Positions 1 through 7,894 of a stretch of DNA of 25,888 nt are shown in pieces. A program made the position numbers and the translations under genes. The stretch's first letter is position 1; every line of letters starts with the position of its first letter. The notes beneath the pieces were generated by a model. The model ran no database searches and was not told where the DNA came from. It saw nothing but the letters and a program-made list of their open reading frames with translations. This DNA is from an uncultured Lachnospiraceae bacterium (GTDB lineage: Bacteria; Bacillota; Clostridia; Lachnospirales; Lachnospiraceae): NCBI GenBank assembly GCA_905233835.1, contig CAJOGB010000005.1:1-25888 (forward strand). Direction: 5' to 3'.

Positions 1-1034
1 ATCCTTTCATGGCCATTGAAAAAGAACTCTATGCCTATGCTTCCGAACACGGATATTGCGTAAAGGACAAAGAGGGAAAGGATTATTTGGTTACCATTAC
101 CACCTTCCCGGCAGCGATGATTGACTTTACGAATCCGAAAGCTTACGAATGGTATAAGGGATTGATTAAAGAAAATATGATTGGTCTTGGCCTTTCCGGT
201 TGGATGGCGGACTTCGGTGAATACTTACCGGTGGATGCGGTGCTTTTCTCCGGTGAGGATCCGGAAGTGATTCATAATCAGTGGCCCGCCATTTGGGCAA
301 AAATGAACCGTGAGGCTATTGAAGAGTGCAAAAAAGAAGGAGAGGTCTTCTTCTTTACCAGAGCGGGACATACGGGAACAATCGCGGCATCTACCATGAT
401 GTGGACCGGCGATCAACATGTGGATTGGTCTGTGGATGACGGACTAATTTCTACGGTACCGGCGACCTTATCTCTTGCCATGTCCGGCTACGGTGTGACT
501 CACTCCGACGCAGGGGGTTATACCACCTACGGAAAGTTGCTGTCCCGAAGCAAAGAACTTTTGATGCGTTGGGAAGAAATGAATGCATTTACCCCGCTTC
601 TTCGTACCCACGAAGGAAATCAGCCGGTAAATGATGTGCAGTTTGACGCGGATGAGGAACTTTTAAAGCATACCGCAAAGTGTTCAAAGATGCATGCGGC
701 GCTAAAGCCTTATATCATTGATTTGGTTAAGGAGCAGACAGAAAAAGGAACCCCTGTGATGCGACCGCTTTTCTATCACTACGATGAAGAAAAGGCCTAC
801 GAGGAAATGACCGAGTACTTGTTGGGAAAAGATCTTTTGGTGGCTCCGGTATACGAAAAGGGAAGAAGCAGTCGAAACGTGTATTTCCCAAAGGATGCTT
901 GGATACATTTATTTACGAAAAAAGAGTATGTGGGCGGAACGCATGTGATTGATGCACCCATTGGATATCCACCGGTATTTGTTCGAAAGGATTCCGATTG
1001 TGCCAAAGAGTTGTTAAGTGTTTCGAATGTATAG
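1..1034 (+). CDS. yihQ: Sulfoquinovosidase, GH31 (YihQ-like), 5'-truncated by window edge
   Basis: Glycoside hydrolase family 31 enzyme that releases sulfoquinovose from its glycosides (for example sulfoquinovosyl glycerol). The frame is open to the window edge, with the first whole codon at base 3, and roughly the first half of a ~670-residue protein is missing. Numbering from the ATG at 9, the nucleophile motif GWMADFGEYLP puts the catalytic Asp at 68, and TGDQHVDW puts the acid/base Asp at 135. This 67-residue spacing equals that between D405 and D472 of E. coli YihQ. Further YihQ-like blocks are HSDAGGYTT, RTHEGN, PVMRPLF and APIGYPPVF. The residues that recognise the sulfonate lie mainly in the missing part, so specificity rests on overall resemblance and on the isomerase-like neighbour. 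The next gene follows after 18 bases with its own RBS, implying one operon. Confidence 0.88.
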   Translation, partial: PFMAIEKELYAYASEHGYCVKDKEGKDYLVTITTFPAAMIDFTNPKAYEWYKGLIKENMIGLGLSGWMADFGEYLPVDAVLFSGEDPEVIHNQWPAIWAKMNREAIEECKKEGEVFFFTRAGHTGTIAASTMMWTGDQHVDWSVDDGLISTVPATLSLAMSGYGVTHSDAGGYTTYGKLLSRSKELLMRWEEMNAFTPLLRTHEGNQPVNDVQFDADEELLKHTAKCSKMHAALKPYIIDLVKEQTEKGTPVMRPLFYHYDEEKAYEEMTEYLLGKDLLVAPVYEKGRSSRNVYFPKDAWIHLFTKKEYVGGTHVIDAPIGYPPVFVRKDSDCAKELLSVSNV

Positions 1035-1052
1035 GGAAAAAGGAGAAGTACT

Positions 1053-1751
1053 ATGAGAACAGAAAGTATGGAATTATTAAAACACTTAAATGAAGTAAAT
1101 GATGTAAAAATCTATTCCGTAGAGGATCCGGAATTTGCTCCTTACGGAAGAATCGTAAAAGGCTATGACTTTTCCGATGTCACAAAATATATGGTTGAGC
1201 ATACCGATATCCCGGCAGAGGGAAATGTATATGTTCCAAGCGTTGCCGAGGTGGAAGCATTCCCGGTATATGAAAAGGTTCAGGCAGGACTTTACGGCGG
1301 AATGCCCATTCAGTTTGGATATTGTAACGGAAGAAACTCTACCTATAACGGATTTGAGTACCACAAAGGAAGCGAGATTAACATCGCGGTAACCGATTTT
1401 ATGCTTGTTTTGGGACACCGTTGGGAGATTCAAAACAACCATTACGATAATAAGGACGCAAAGGTGTTCTTCGTAGAACGCGGATGTGCCATTGAGATGT
1501 TTGAAACTACCCTTCATTTATCACCGCTTAAAGTAACGGACGACGGATTTAAGGGCGTGGTTATTCTTCCAAAGAATACCAACACACCGCTTACCGATGA
1601 GGAAAAGGCGTTTGTAGATAAAAAGGATGCGGAGCAGACACTTTTGTTACAGAGAAACAAATGGGTGATTGCACATCCGAAGCGTGAGCCCCTTATTAAG
1701 CAGGGGGCGCATCCGGGAATTATCGGAGATAACAAAGAACTGTTTTATTAA
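1053..1751 (+). CDS. sftI: DUF4867 family protein, probable sulfoquinovose isomerase
   Basis: A 232-residue soluble protein that I place in DUF4867. From memory, members of this family in Firmicutes sulfoglycolytic clusters (the sulfofructose transaldolase pathway) interconvert sulfoquinovose and 6-deoxy-6-sulfofructose. The sequence has a cupin-like pattern of possible metal ligands: FEYHKGSEIN (His then Glu) near residues 106-114, LGHRWE near 125, and MFETTLHLSP near 154. This resembles the metal sites of cupin sugar isomerases. The start is supported by AAGGAGA about 8 bases upstream of the ATG. It sits directly between the sulfoquinovosidase and a ROK regulator, as expected for a sugar-specific catabolic operon. 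The DUF4867 assignment is fairly secure; the isomerase function rests on context and recalled literature. Confidence 0.75.
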   Translation: MRTESMELLKHLNEVNDVKIYSVEDPEFAPYGRIVKGYDFSDVTKYMVEHTDIPAEGNVYVPSVAEVEAFPVYEKVQAGLYGGMPIQFGYCNGRNSTYNGFEYHKGSEINIAVTDFMLVLGHRWEIQNNHYDNKDAKVFFVERGCAIEMFETTLHLSPLKVTDDGFKGVVILPKNTNTPLTDEEKAFVDKKDAEQTLLLQRNKWVIAHPKREPLIKQGAHPGIIGDNKELFY

Positions 1752-1774
1752 AAGTTTATTTTGAGGGAAAAGAT

Positions 1775-2908
1775 ATGGAAATCGATCGTTCTGGAATGAA
1801 TATGGAGCAGGTGAAGCGAAAGAATCGCTCTGCGATTTTAAATCATCTGATGGAATACGGACCAGTGTCGCGAAAGGAATTATCCGAAGCCACCGGACTG
1901 ACCCCCGCAGCGGTAACCCAGATTTGCAATTCGCTTTTGGAAAAAAAGCTTCTGATGGAACTGGGCACCGCCGAGAGTGAAGGTGTGGGAAGAAAAAAGG
2001 TTCTTATCGATATTGACTATGAATATGCCTATTTGTATGCCATTAATATCGAACCGGAATCCGTGGTTATCGCCATTTCCAATTTAAAGGGAGACGCAAA
2101 GGCCACACGGACCTTCCCCTGTGATACCACCTCCCGCCCGGAAGTAATGCTTCACGAAATCGCAAAGACGGCCATGGAGATGTCTTTAAACTTTGATGAT
2201 TTGCCAATTCGCGGGGCGGCAGTGGGAATCTCGGGTATCGTAGATAAAACCCGAGGGGTTTCCGTTCATGCCTACGGTATTTGGGATGAAGAAGTGCCGG
2301 TGAAAAAGATATTGGAAGAGAAACTTGCGCTTCCCGTATGGATTGAAAACAATGTAAATGCACTGGCCTTGGCGGAAAAACTCTACGGAAAAGGACAGGA
2401 AACCGACAGCATCATGTTAATCAAATGGGGCCCGGGTGTGGGCGGCAGTTTGATTTTGAATGAAAAACTTTACGAGGGAACGGATCGAAAGGCAGCAGAA
2501 CTTGGACACTACATCGTTGATAAGGACGGAGAACTATGTTCCTGCGGACGTCGCGGATGCTTGCAGACAAAGGTTTCTTACTCTGCCTTAAATAAGATTA
2601 CACCTTTTACACCAAAGACCTTTGGAGAAGCACTTGCAAAGGAAGAGAAACTAAAGGATGCCATGGATTTATTTGCCAGAAGTATCGTAAACGCCATTAC
2701 CATTGTTTCTCCCGATTTTGTAATCCTTTGCGGCAGCCTGTTTCAGCAGGAAACGGTACGTAAGGAACTGGTAAAAATGTGTAAGTACTACGACGAAACC
2801 ATCGATGAGAATAAGATTCTTTATACCGGGTTTAAGGAAAAGGAGTACTACATCGGAGCGGTTGCCATCTTCGTACAGAACGCGATGTATTATACGAATC
2901 TAAGTTAA
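1775..2908 (+). CDS. ROK family transcriptional regulator, likely sulfosugar-responsive
   Basis: A 377-residue NagC/XylR-type regulator. An N-terminal winged helix-turn-helix (about residues 12-60, with GPVSRKELSEATGLTPAAV) precedes a ROK sugar-binding domain. The zinc-binding signature is intact, with ELGH followed by the CSCGRRGC cluster near residues 247-266. The glycine-rich phosphate/sugar loop WGPGVGG is also present. The position that carries the catalytic Asp in ROK kinases (END-x-N) reads ENNVN here, with Asn at about 193, so it is probably a non-enzymatic ligand sensor. A GAGGG ribosome binding site precedes the ATG, and the gene begins 23 bases after the isomerase. As the last gene before a strong terminator, it most likely controls the sulfoquinovose operon, with the ligand inferred from context. 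Confidence 0.88.
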   Translation: MEIDRSGMNMEQVKRKNRSAILNHLMEYGPVSRKELSEATGLTPAAVTQICNSLLEKKLLMELGTAESEGVGRKKVLIDIDYEYAYLYAINIEPESVVIAISNLKGDAKATRTFPCDTTSRPEVMLHEIAKTAMEMSLNFDDLPIRGAAVGISGIVDKTRGVSVHAYGIWDEEVPVKKILEEKLALPVWIENNVNALALAEKLYGKGQETDSIMLIKWGPGVGGSLILNEKLYEGTDRKAAELGHYIVDKDGELCSCGRRGCLQTKVSYSALNKITPFTPKTFGEALAKEEKLKDAMDLFARSIVNAITIVSPDFVILCGSLFQQETVRKELVKMCKYYDETIDENKILYTGFKEKEYYIGAVAIFVQNAMYYTNLS

Positions 2909-2918
2909 TAGTATTATG

Positions 2919-2972
2919 AAAAAAACAACATACATTTCAAAGTGACCTACGTGAAAAGTATGTTGTTTTTTC
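2919..2972 (+). terminator. Palindromic terminator closing the sulfoquinovose operon (repeat copy 1)
   Basis: A perfect 14-bp inverted repeat (2920-2933 with 2958-2971) has A-rich and T-rich ends, so it can stop transcription in both directions. The right half, including CCTACGTGAAAAGTATGT, recurs at 16995-17010, making this one copy of a dispersed palindromic element. Confidence 0.8.
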
Positions 2973-3004
2973 TTGCCAAAAACTTCATTTCTGATTAAAA
3001 TATC

Positions 3005-3889
3005 ATGGAATTAGTGTTGAGAACGAAGGTGAGAGATTTGAAGACGGGTTTGATTGTCGAAGGTGGAGGAATGAAATGCGCTTATTCAGCCGGAGTGCTG
3101 GATGTATTTCTGGATGAGCATATAACGTTTGATTACTGTATCGGGGTGTCTGCCGGGGCGGCCAATACCGCATCCTTTTTGGCGGGACAGCGCGAGAGAA
3201 ACAAGCGATTCTACTGTGACTATTCTTCGGATCCGGAGTACTTCGGGGTAAAAAGCTTCGTAAAGACCGGAAACCTGTTCGGACTGGATTATATATACGG
3301 AACCTTAACGGAAGAGGGCGGAAAAGATCCCTTAGACTATGAGGCCATGATGAAAAATCCCGCGGAGTTTGAATGTCCGGCTACGGATGTGGAAACGGGA
3401 CGCCCTCACTACTTTACGAAAAAAGACATTCATCCCAATGACTATTCCGTCATCAAAGCTACCTGTGCCATTCCGGTGGCGGCCAAAGCGGTTGAAATCG
3501 ACGGTCGCTTTTATTATGATGGTGGGGTGTCGGATTCCATCCCCGTTTGGAGAGCCATGGAAAAGGGATGTGACAAAATCGTGGTGATTATGTCAAAGCC
3601 CAAGGGCTACCGATTGGAACCCCAGGGACATCGAGGTGTATATACCCGTGTGCTTCGAAAGAAACCTAATGTGATTCATGCCTTGGATCATCGCCATGAA
3701 GTCTACAATGCGCAGATGGCGGAAGTCTTAAAACTGGAAAAAGAAGGAAAAGCCTTTGTTTACTATACGCCGGCGATGGATAAGATGAGTACTTATTCCA
3801 TTGATACGGTAATCGCAAAAGCCTTATATGATAGTGGCGTTTACGATGGGCAGCAGTCTGTGGAGGCCTTAAAGGAGTTTTTAAAATAA
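3005..3889 (+). CDS. Patatin-like phospholipase family protein
   Basis: A 294-residue serine acyl hydrolase of the bacterial patatin type (YjjU-like). The oxyanion loop GGGMKCAYSAG is at about residues 20-30, the nucleophile elbow GVSAG (catalytic Ser) near 50, and the catalytic Asp lies in YYDGGVSDS near 173. It probably cleaves acyl esters of membrane lipids; the substrate is unknown. The ATG at 3005 has no good RBS. A TTG at 3038, preceded by AAGGTGAG at 3027-3034, would give a protein starting MKTGLIVEGGG, the usual N-terminus of this family, so TTG may be the true start. The stop codon is immediately followed by the ATG of the CPBP protease, so the two are translationally coupled. Confidence 0.87.
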   Translation: MELVLRTKVRDLKTGLIVEGGGMKCAYSAGVLDVFLDEHITFDYCIGVSAGAANTASFLAGQRERNKRFYCDYSSDPEYFGVKSFVKTGNLFGLDYIYGTLTEEGGKDPLDYEAMMKNPAEFECPATDVETGRPHYFTKKDIHPNDYSVIKATCAIPVAAKAVEIDGRFYYDGGVSDSIPVWRAMEKGCDKIVVIMSKPKGYRLEPQGHRGVYTRVLRKKPNVIHALDHRHEVYNAQMAEVLKLEKEGKAFVYYTPAMDKMSTYSIDTVIAKALYDSGVYDGQQSVEALKEFLK

Positions 3890-4804
3890 ATGAAAAGAAC
3901 AAATAATATAATGAAAGCATTTTTGCCGATTATCGTGGTGTTTGTGATTCAAAATGCCCTTGCCGTTATGGGAATGGAAGTGGTGTTTATGGAAAAACTC
4001 GCCACGTTTTCCGGCGGAGATTATACGGATATCGCAGATTCCATGATGGATGCGATTCAGACCGCCGATTTTACGGTTTGGGTATCCATTGCCTATACTT
4101 TAATCTGCGGTATCACTTTTTCTGTTTGGTATTATCGTTTACGTCATAATAAGCAGGTGATGGGCGGACTTTCCAACGTAAGTGAAGTGGCCAGTGATAT
4201 TAAAACCGAAGGAAAGGGTGTATTTGAAGGATATCGCATCTCCATTATTCCGGGACTTATAATGTTGGCGGTGGGATTGCAATATCTTTGCACCTATCTT
4301 ATGAACTTTTTGTCCACCATGTTTCCGGAGTGGCTCGTAAACTATGAGAAGTTAATGGAAAACATGGGATTGGATTCTTGGGAGAACTATACCGTTCCCC
4401 TTATTATCTACACCGTGCTTTTGGGACCCATCGTGGAGGAACTTACCTTTCGAGGTCTTACCTTTACCTATGCACGTCGTGCAACCACGTTTTTTAGAGC
4501 AAATCTTATGCAGGCGATTTTGTTCGGACTTTTGCATATGAATCCTTTGCAGGGAATCTATGCTGCGGCCTTGGGCTTGGTATTCGGTGTGATCTACGAA
4601 AAGAGCAGAAATATTTTGGTCACCATCGGTCTTCATATTTTGTTTAATTTGGCAGGAACCTTCTTGTCTAATTTTATGGAACTGGGAGACAATGCGATTT
4701 CATTTTACTTCATCGTATTGGGAAGCCTGATTGTTACTTACATCGGCTACGAGCTCACCGTAAAATCCATTCCTCAGAGAGTGGAAATCGAAGAAAAATT
4801 TTAA
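3890..4804 (+). CDS. CPBP family intramembrane metalloprotease
   Basis: A 304-residue multi-pass membrane protein of the CPBP (CAAX protease and bacteriocin-processing, Abi) family. The diagnostic motifs are in order: EELTFRG near residue 184 (EExxxR), FGLLHMN near 212, and a final HILFNLAG near 248, supplying the Glu and His residues of the metal-dependent site. About seven or eight hydrophobic segments are visible, starting with a TM at residues 10-30. Family members range from prenyl-protein processing to bacteriocin self-immunity; nothing here identifies the substrate. The ATG directly abuts the stop codon of the patatin-like gene, suggesting the two act together on the membrane. The spacer after it (4805-5009) has small hairpins but no clear terminator. 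Confidence 0.87.
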   Translation: MKRTNNIMKAFLPIIVVFVIQNALAVMGMEVVFMEKLATFSGGDYTDIADSMMDAIQTADFTVWVSIAYTLICGITFSVWYYRLRHNKQVMGGLSNVSEVASDIKTEGKGVFEGYRISIIPGLIMLAVGLQYLCTYLMNFLSTMFPEWLVNYEKLMENMGLDSWENYTVPLIIYTVLLGPIVEELTFRGLTFTYARRATTFFRANLMQAILFGLLHMNPLQGIYAAALGLVFGVIYEKSRNILVTIGLHILFNLAGTFLSNFMELGDNAISFYFIVLGSLIVTYIGYELTVKSIPQRVEIEEKF

Positions 4805-5009
4805 AAAAATCCGTTAAGATATTTTTTGCATTTCCGATATATTGTGTGAAGGGTTTTGATGGCCACATAATCCTTCACAAAATATGGGATGCACCAGGAT
4901 GGTACTTAAAAGTCAGGGTATGGATACCCTAACCGATAAGTGCTATTTTTTTGCATTAAAAAAGGGATTTTGCTTTGCAGAATCGGTACTTCCCGAAGGG
5001 AGGTATTAT
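4805..5009. other. Spacer with small hairpins upstream of the EF-hand-type protein
   Basis: About 205 bases without a convincing gene. It holds a 7-bp stem GTGAAGG/CCTTCAC near 4847-4879 and a tight AGGGTAT/ATACCCT hairpin near 4916-4931. A weak promoter candidate is TTGTGT, an 18-base gap, then CATAAT. An in-frame upstream ATG at 4884 would extend the next gene through this region, but the RBS supports the start at 5010. I recognise no riboswitch family here. Confidence 0.35.
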
Positions 5010-6113
5010 ATGATTATTGCGTCTAGCGATGTGGGGATGAAAAGCTCGCGCGTGTATCGCCAAAGCAGTTCATCGTCAGTAATGATTTCCACATCCGGAA
5101 GTAATCATGCAGGCGGAATCCGGCAAAATTCAAGCCTTGGATTTGGTTCTCCTAACTTTCTCGGCTATTTAAACTACAACTTAGACAGTTTAAAAGAAGA
5201 CAAGAAAGCGAATAAGGAAGCCGGTCTGCTTGGAAATATTACGGACGGTAACGGGAAATCCTCTGCGACGAGAGGAGCGTCGCAGAAATCGGGATTGACG
5301 GAACTGGAAAATTCCGCCAAGAAAATTCGACTTCAAACTTTAAACTACCTGTTTATGCTTCTTTTTGGGGAACGTCTGCCATCGGATGAAGAGGATGGGG
5401 ATGAGTTTGCCAAACTGGTAAACGGTAGCGGAAGCTTTGAAACGCCGACGACGATTAGTTACGAACAAAGTTATACCTACGAGGAAACAGAAACTACTAC
5501 CTTTTCCACGACAGGGAAGGTCGTAACCGCCGACGGAAATGAAATCGAATTTGGCATCGATGTTACCATGAGTCGAAGCTTTTACCAAGAGTATACCGAG
5601 AGATTTGAAAGAAGCGTTGTCCATTACCTGGATCCTTTAGTTATTAATTTAGACGGTAACGTACCGAGTGTAAGTGACCAGTCATTTTTCTTTGATCTGG
5701 ATTGTGATGGAAATGCGGAAGAAATATCTTCTCTGGGTGCCGGTAACGGCTTTCTGGCACTGGACAAAAACGAAGACGGAATCATCGGTGACGGGTCCGA
5801 ACTATTCGGAGCTTTAACCGGAAACGGATTTGAAGAATTAGCTACTTATGATTTAGACGGTAACGGTTGGATTGACGAAGCGGATGAGATTTTCTCACGC
5901 TTAAGGATATTTACAAAGGATGAAAACGGAAAAGATATTCTGTTGACCTTAAAGGAGGCAGATGTTGGTGCCATCTGTCTGAAAGCAAAGGAAACACCCT
6001 TTAACCATACCGACGAAAACAACAAATCCCGTGCCATGATTCGCCAAAGTGGAGTATTTCTTCACGAAAACGGAATGGCCGGTCTGGTGCAACAAATGGA
6101 TATGGCTATGTAA
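5010..6113 (+). CDS. Hypothetical protein with EF-hand / RTX-adhesin-type calcium loops
   Basis: A 367-residue protein from the ATG at 5010, chosen because AGGGAGG lies 7 bases upstream; the longer frame from 4884 has no RBS. The N-terminal 45 residues are rich in Ser, Arg and Gly. The middle is rich in Thr, Tyr and Glu. The C-terminal part has three Asp-rich loops: FDLDCDGNAEE at about 228-238, LDKNEDGIIGDGSELFG at about 251-267, and YDLDGNGWIDEADEIF at about 280-295. This order and wording resemble the module near the C-terminus of large RTX-type adhesins and hemolysin-type proteins, here as a small stand-alone gene. Calcium binding is inferred. No signal peptide or anchor is visible. It is followed by a strong hairpin terminator and looks monocistronic. 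Function unknown. Confidence 0.7.
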   Translation: MIIASSDVGMKSSRVYRQSSSSSVMISTSGSNHAGGIRQNSSLGFGSPNFLGYLNYNLDSLKEDKKANKEAGLLGNITDGNGKSSATRGASQKSGLTELENSAKKIRLQTLNYLFMLLFGERLPSDEEDGDEFAKLVNGSGSFETPTTISYEQSYTYEETETTTFSTTGKVVTADGNEIEFGIDVTMSRSFYQEYTERFERSVVHYLDPLVINLDGNVPSVSDQSFFFDLDCDGNAEEISSLGAGNGFLALDKNEDGIIGDGSELFGALTGNGFEELATYDLDGNGWIDEADEIFSRLRIFTKDENGKDILLTLKEADVGAICLKAKETPFNHTDENNKSRAMIRQSGVFLHENGMAGLVQQMDMAM

Positions 6114-6156
6114 CATCAAAAAACCTTTCTGAATTTTAAAACTGTTTTTCAAAAAA

Positions 6157-6187
6157 GCGCCCGGCTCTATTTAGAGTCGGGCGTTTT
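6157..6187. terminator. Bidirectional hairpin terminator
   Basis: CGCCCGGCTCT pairs with AGAGTCGGGCG around a 5-6-base loop (one G-T pair). It is preceded by six A residues (T6 on the minus strand) and followed by TTTT, so it can act on both strands. It ends the EF-hand-type gene. Confidence 0.8.
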
Positions 6188-6205
6188 ACATTTGTTTTTA
6201 AAAAG

Positions 6206-6230
6206 GAAAAAGGCAGTCTTTCGACCGCCT
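6206..6230 (-). terminator. Minus-strand terminator-like hairpin with GAAA loop
   Basis: On the minus strand GGCGGTC-GAAA-GACTGCC (6212-6229) forms a 7-bp stem with one G-T pair and a GNRA loop, followed by TTTTTCCTTTTT. The plus-strand version has an A-C mismatch and no T run. It may stop antisense transcription from the LysR promoter region. Confidence 0.4.
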
Positions 6231-6252
6231 AAAGAAAAAAGATTACTCAACA

Positions 6253-6281
6253 TTGACTGTTCGAACAGATTGTACTAAAAT
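6253..6281 (+). promoter_or_regulatory. Promoter of the LysR operon with a palindromic spacer
   Basis: TTGACT (6253-6258), a 17-base spacer, and TAAAAT (6276-6281). The perfect palindrome CTGTTCGAACAG (6257-6268) overlaps the -35 box and the start of the spacer, an ideal position for a repressor or autoregulator. The start codon is about 70 bases downstream. Confidence 0.6.
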
Positions 6282-6352
6282 AACCTCGTGAAGTAAAGTT
6301 CAACTTTTTCATTTATAGGATGAATGAGATTCAACACGGAGGGGCTTTTAAA

Positions 6353-7243
6353 ATGACATTGTTATCTTATGAAATATTTCAAAGCATTATCGACAACGGA
6401 TCCTTTGCGAAAGCAGCGGCAGCACTTCATTTGACGCCGTCTGCTGTGAGCCATTCCATTTCCAGTATGGAAGAGGAAATCGGCTTTCCACTTTTTATCC
6501 GAAGTAAAACCGGAGTACAGCTTACGTCTGCGGGGGAAGAGGTAAGTCCGTACATCAAAAAAATCGTGGCATCCAATAACGCACTTTCTCAGGCGGTGTC
6601 ACAGATGCAGGGATTACAGACAGGTACCGTTCGAATCGGATGTACCAACACCGTTTGCCTTACCTGGATTCCCAATATTTTAAAGAGTTTCCAAAAAGAG
6701 TATCCCCAGATTGACGTGGAGATCTTCCAGGGAAGTTACGACGACGTTGTTTACTGGTTGAAAAACGGAAATATTGAACTTGGTATTATTTCCGATGAAG
6801 CCAGAGAAAAGCTGCCATTTATTCCGCTTTATAAGGAAGCCTTGGTTTGCTTGGTACCCAAGGGCTATTTGCCGAAGAAGAAAAAGAACATGACGCCGGA
6901 GGATTTGAAGGATCGACCCTTCGTTATTCAGCAGGACAGCTGTGATGTGGACGTGGTAAATTATTTGTCCAAGTATCACTTGTCTGTTCGTGCCAATTGT
7001 CATATCTTGGATGACCAGTCCGCCATCGCCATGGTGGAATGCGGTGCCGGTATATCCATTATGCCGGAGCTTATTTTACAGACCTCCAAGATGAACGTGG
7101 ATGTTTATCCATTAGAGCCCAAGCAGTATCGTACCTTGGGTATTTGTACCGGAAGTAATGAATTTTTGCCTCCGGCCGCAAAGGTTATGATTTCTCACAT
7201 CAAGGATTACGTACGTACCCTTGATGGAAGTATCGTGGAGTAG
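6353..7243 (+). CDS. LysR family transcriptional regulator
   Basis: A 296-residue LysR-type regulator from the ATG at 6353, chosen for GGAGGGG about 8 bases upstream; an in-frame ATG at 6320 has no such site. The winged helix-turn-helix is at about residues 3-62 (FAKAAAALHLTPSAVSHSISSMEEEIGFPLF). A type-2 periplasmic-binding-like effector domain follows (GTVRIGCTNTVCLTWIPNIL and later ECGAGISIMPELIL). The target and ligand are unknown. It heads an operon with the HAD phosphatase 3 bases downstream and the FliB-like gene. LysR regulators more often control a divergent gene, so leading its own operon suggests autoregulation through the palindrome in its promoter. Confidence 0.9.
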   Translation: MTLLSYEIFQSIIDNGSFAKAAAALHLTPSAVSHSISSMEEEIGFPLFIRSKTGVQLTSAGEEVSPYIKKIVASNNALSQAVSQMQGLQTGTVRIGCTNTVCLTWIPNILKSFQKEYPQIDVEIFQGSYDDVVYWLKNGNIELGIISDEAREKLPFIPLYKEALVCLVPKGYLPKKKKNMTPEDLKDRPFVIQQDSCDVDVVNYLSKYHLSVRANCHILDDQSAIAMVECGAGISIMPELILQTSKMNVDVYPLEPKQYRTLGICTGSNEFLPPAAKVMISHIKDYVRTLDGSIVE

Positions 7244-7246
7244 TTT

Positions 7247-7894
7247 ATGATAAAAGCAGTACTGTTTGATATGGACGGAACCGTTACGGACACGGAGCGA
7301 ATCTACAATCGTGCCTGGCAGGATTCTGCCCATGAGTTGGGATATTCTATGTTTTCCTATCAGGATGCCTTGGATCTTCGCAGTTTAAATCATGAGGATG
7401 CTCATAAAATGTTTGCCGAGCGTCATGATGGTGTGGTGGATATCGAAGCGGTTCGTGGACTTTGTCGAGTAAAAGTGGCGAAGGAACTTGAAGAAAACGG
7501 CATTCCTTTAAAGCCCGGGCTAAAAGAAATCCTGGCATATTTGAAAGAACATAATTTAAAGTCTGCCATCGTAACGGCAAATCAACTGGAAAAAGCGGTG
7601 GAACGCCTTCATATGGCAGGGCTTTCCAATGACTTTGACGAAGTTATCAGCGCTCATGAAGTTCCTAACGGAAAACCCTATCCGGATCCTTATTTGTATG
7701 CATGTGAGAAACTGGGGTTTACACCCGAAGAATGTATCGCTGTGGAGGATTCTCCAAACGGTGTGCTTTCCGCTGTTCGGGCAGGATGTAAAACCGTGAT
7801 GGTGCCGGATTTGACAAAACCCGACGATGAACTTCGTAAACAGCTTTTTGCGGTCTGCCCGTCCCTTGACAAAATTATTGAGATATTAAAATGA
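7247..7894 (+). CDS. HAD family hydrolase, subfamily IA (beta-phosphoglucomutase-like)
   Basis: A 215-residue haloacid dehalogenase-type phosphatase or phosphomutase. Motif I is FDMDGTVTDTE (nucleophile Asp8, acid/base Asp10), motif II has the Thr in SAIVTAN near residue 104, motif III has the Lys in NGKPYPDP near 142, and motif IV is AVEDSPNG near 165. An all-alpha cap (about residues 15-85) fits subfamily IA and the beta-phosphoglucomutase/GPH group. The substrate is probably a small phosphorylated sugar but cannot be named. It starts 3 bases after the LysR stop and overlaps the next gene by 4 bases (ATGA), so the three genes are co-translated. Confidence 0.88.
   Translation: MIKAVLFDMDGTVTDTERIYNRAWQDSAHELGYSMFSYQDALDLRSLNHEDAHKMFAERHDGVVDIEAVRGLCRVKVAKELEENGIPLKPGLKEILAYLKEHNLKSAIVTANQLEKAVERLHMAGLSNDFDEVISAHEVPNGKPYPDPYLYACEKLGFTPEECIAVEDSPNGVLSAVRAGCKTVMVPDLTKPDDELRKQLFAVCPSLDKIIEILK

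Noticed and set aside
2919..2972. Insertion-sequence end or CRISPR-like repeat
   Set aside because: There is no transposase, target duplication or regular spacing; it behaves as a terminator-type palindrome.
4840..4940. Cyclic di-GMP riboswitch before the EF-hand-type gene
   Set aside because: GGGATGCACC and AACCGAT look vaguely similar, but the conserved GEMM core and tetraloop-receptor are absent.
4884..5009. In-frame upstream start of the EF-hand-type protein
   Set aside because: No ribosome site, and the extra 42 residues are unlike the rest; AGGGAGG before 5010 is decisive.
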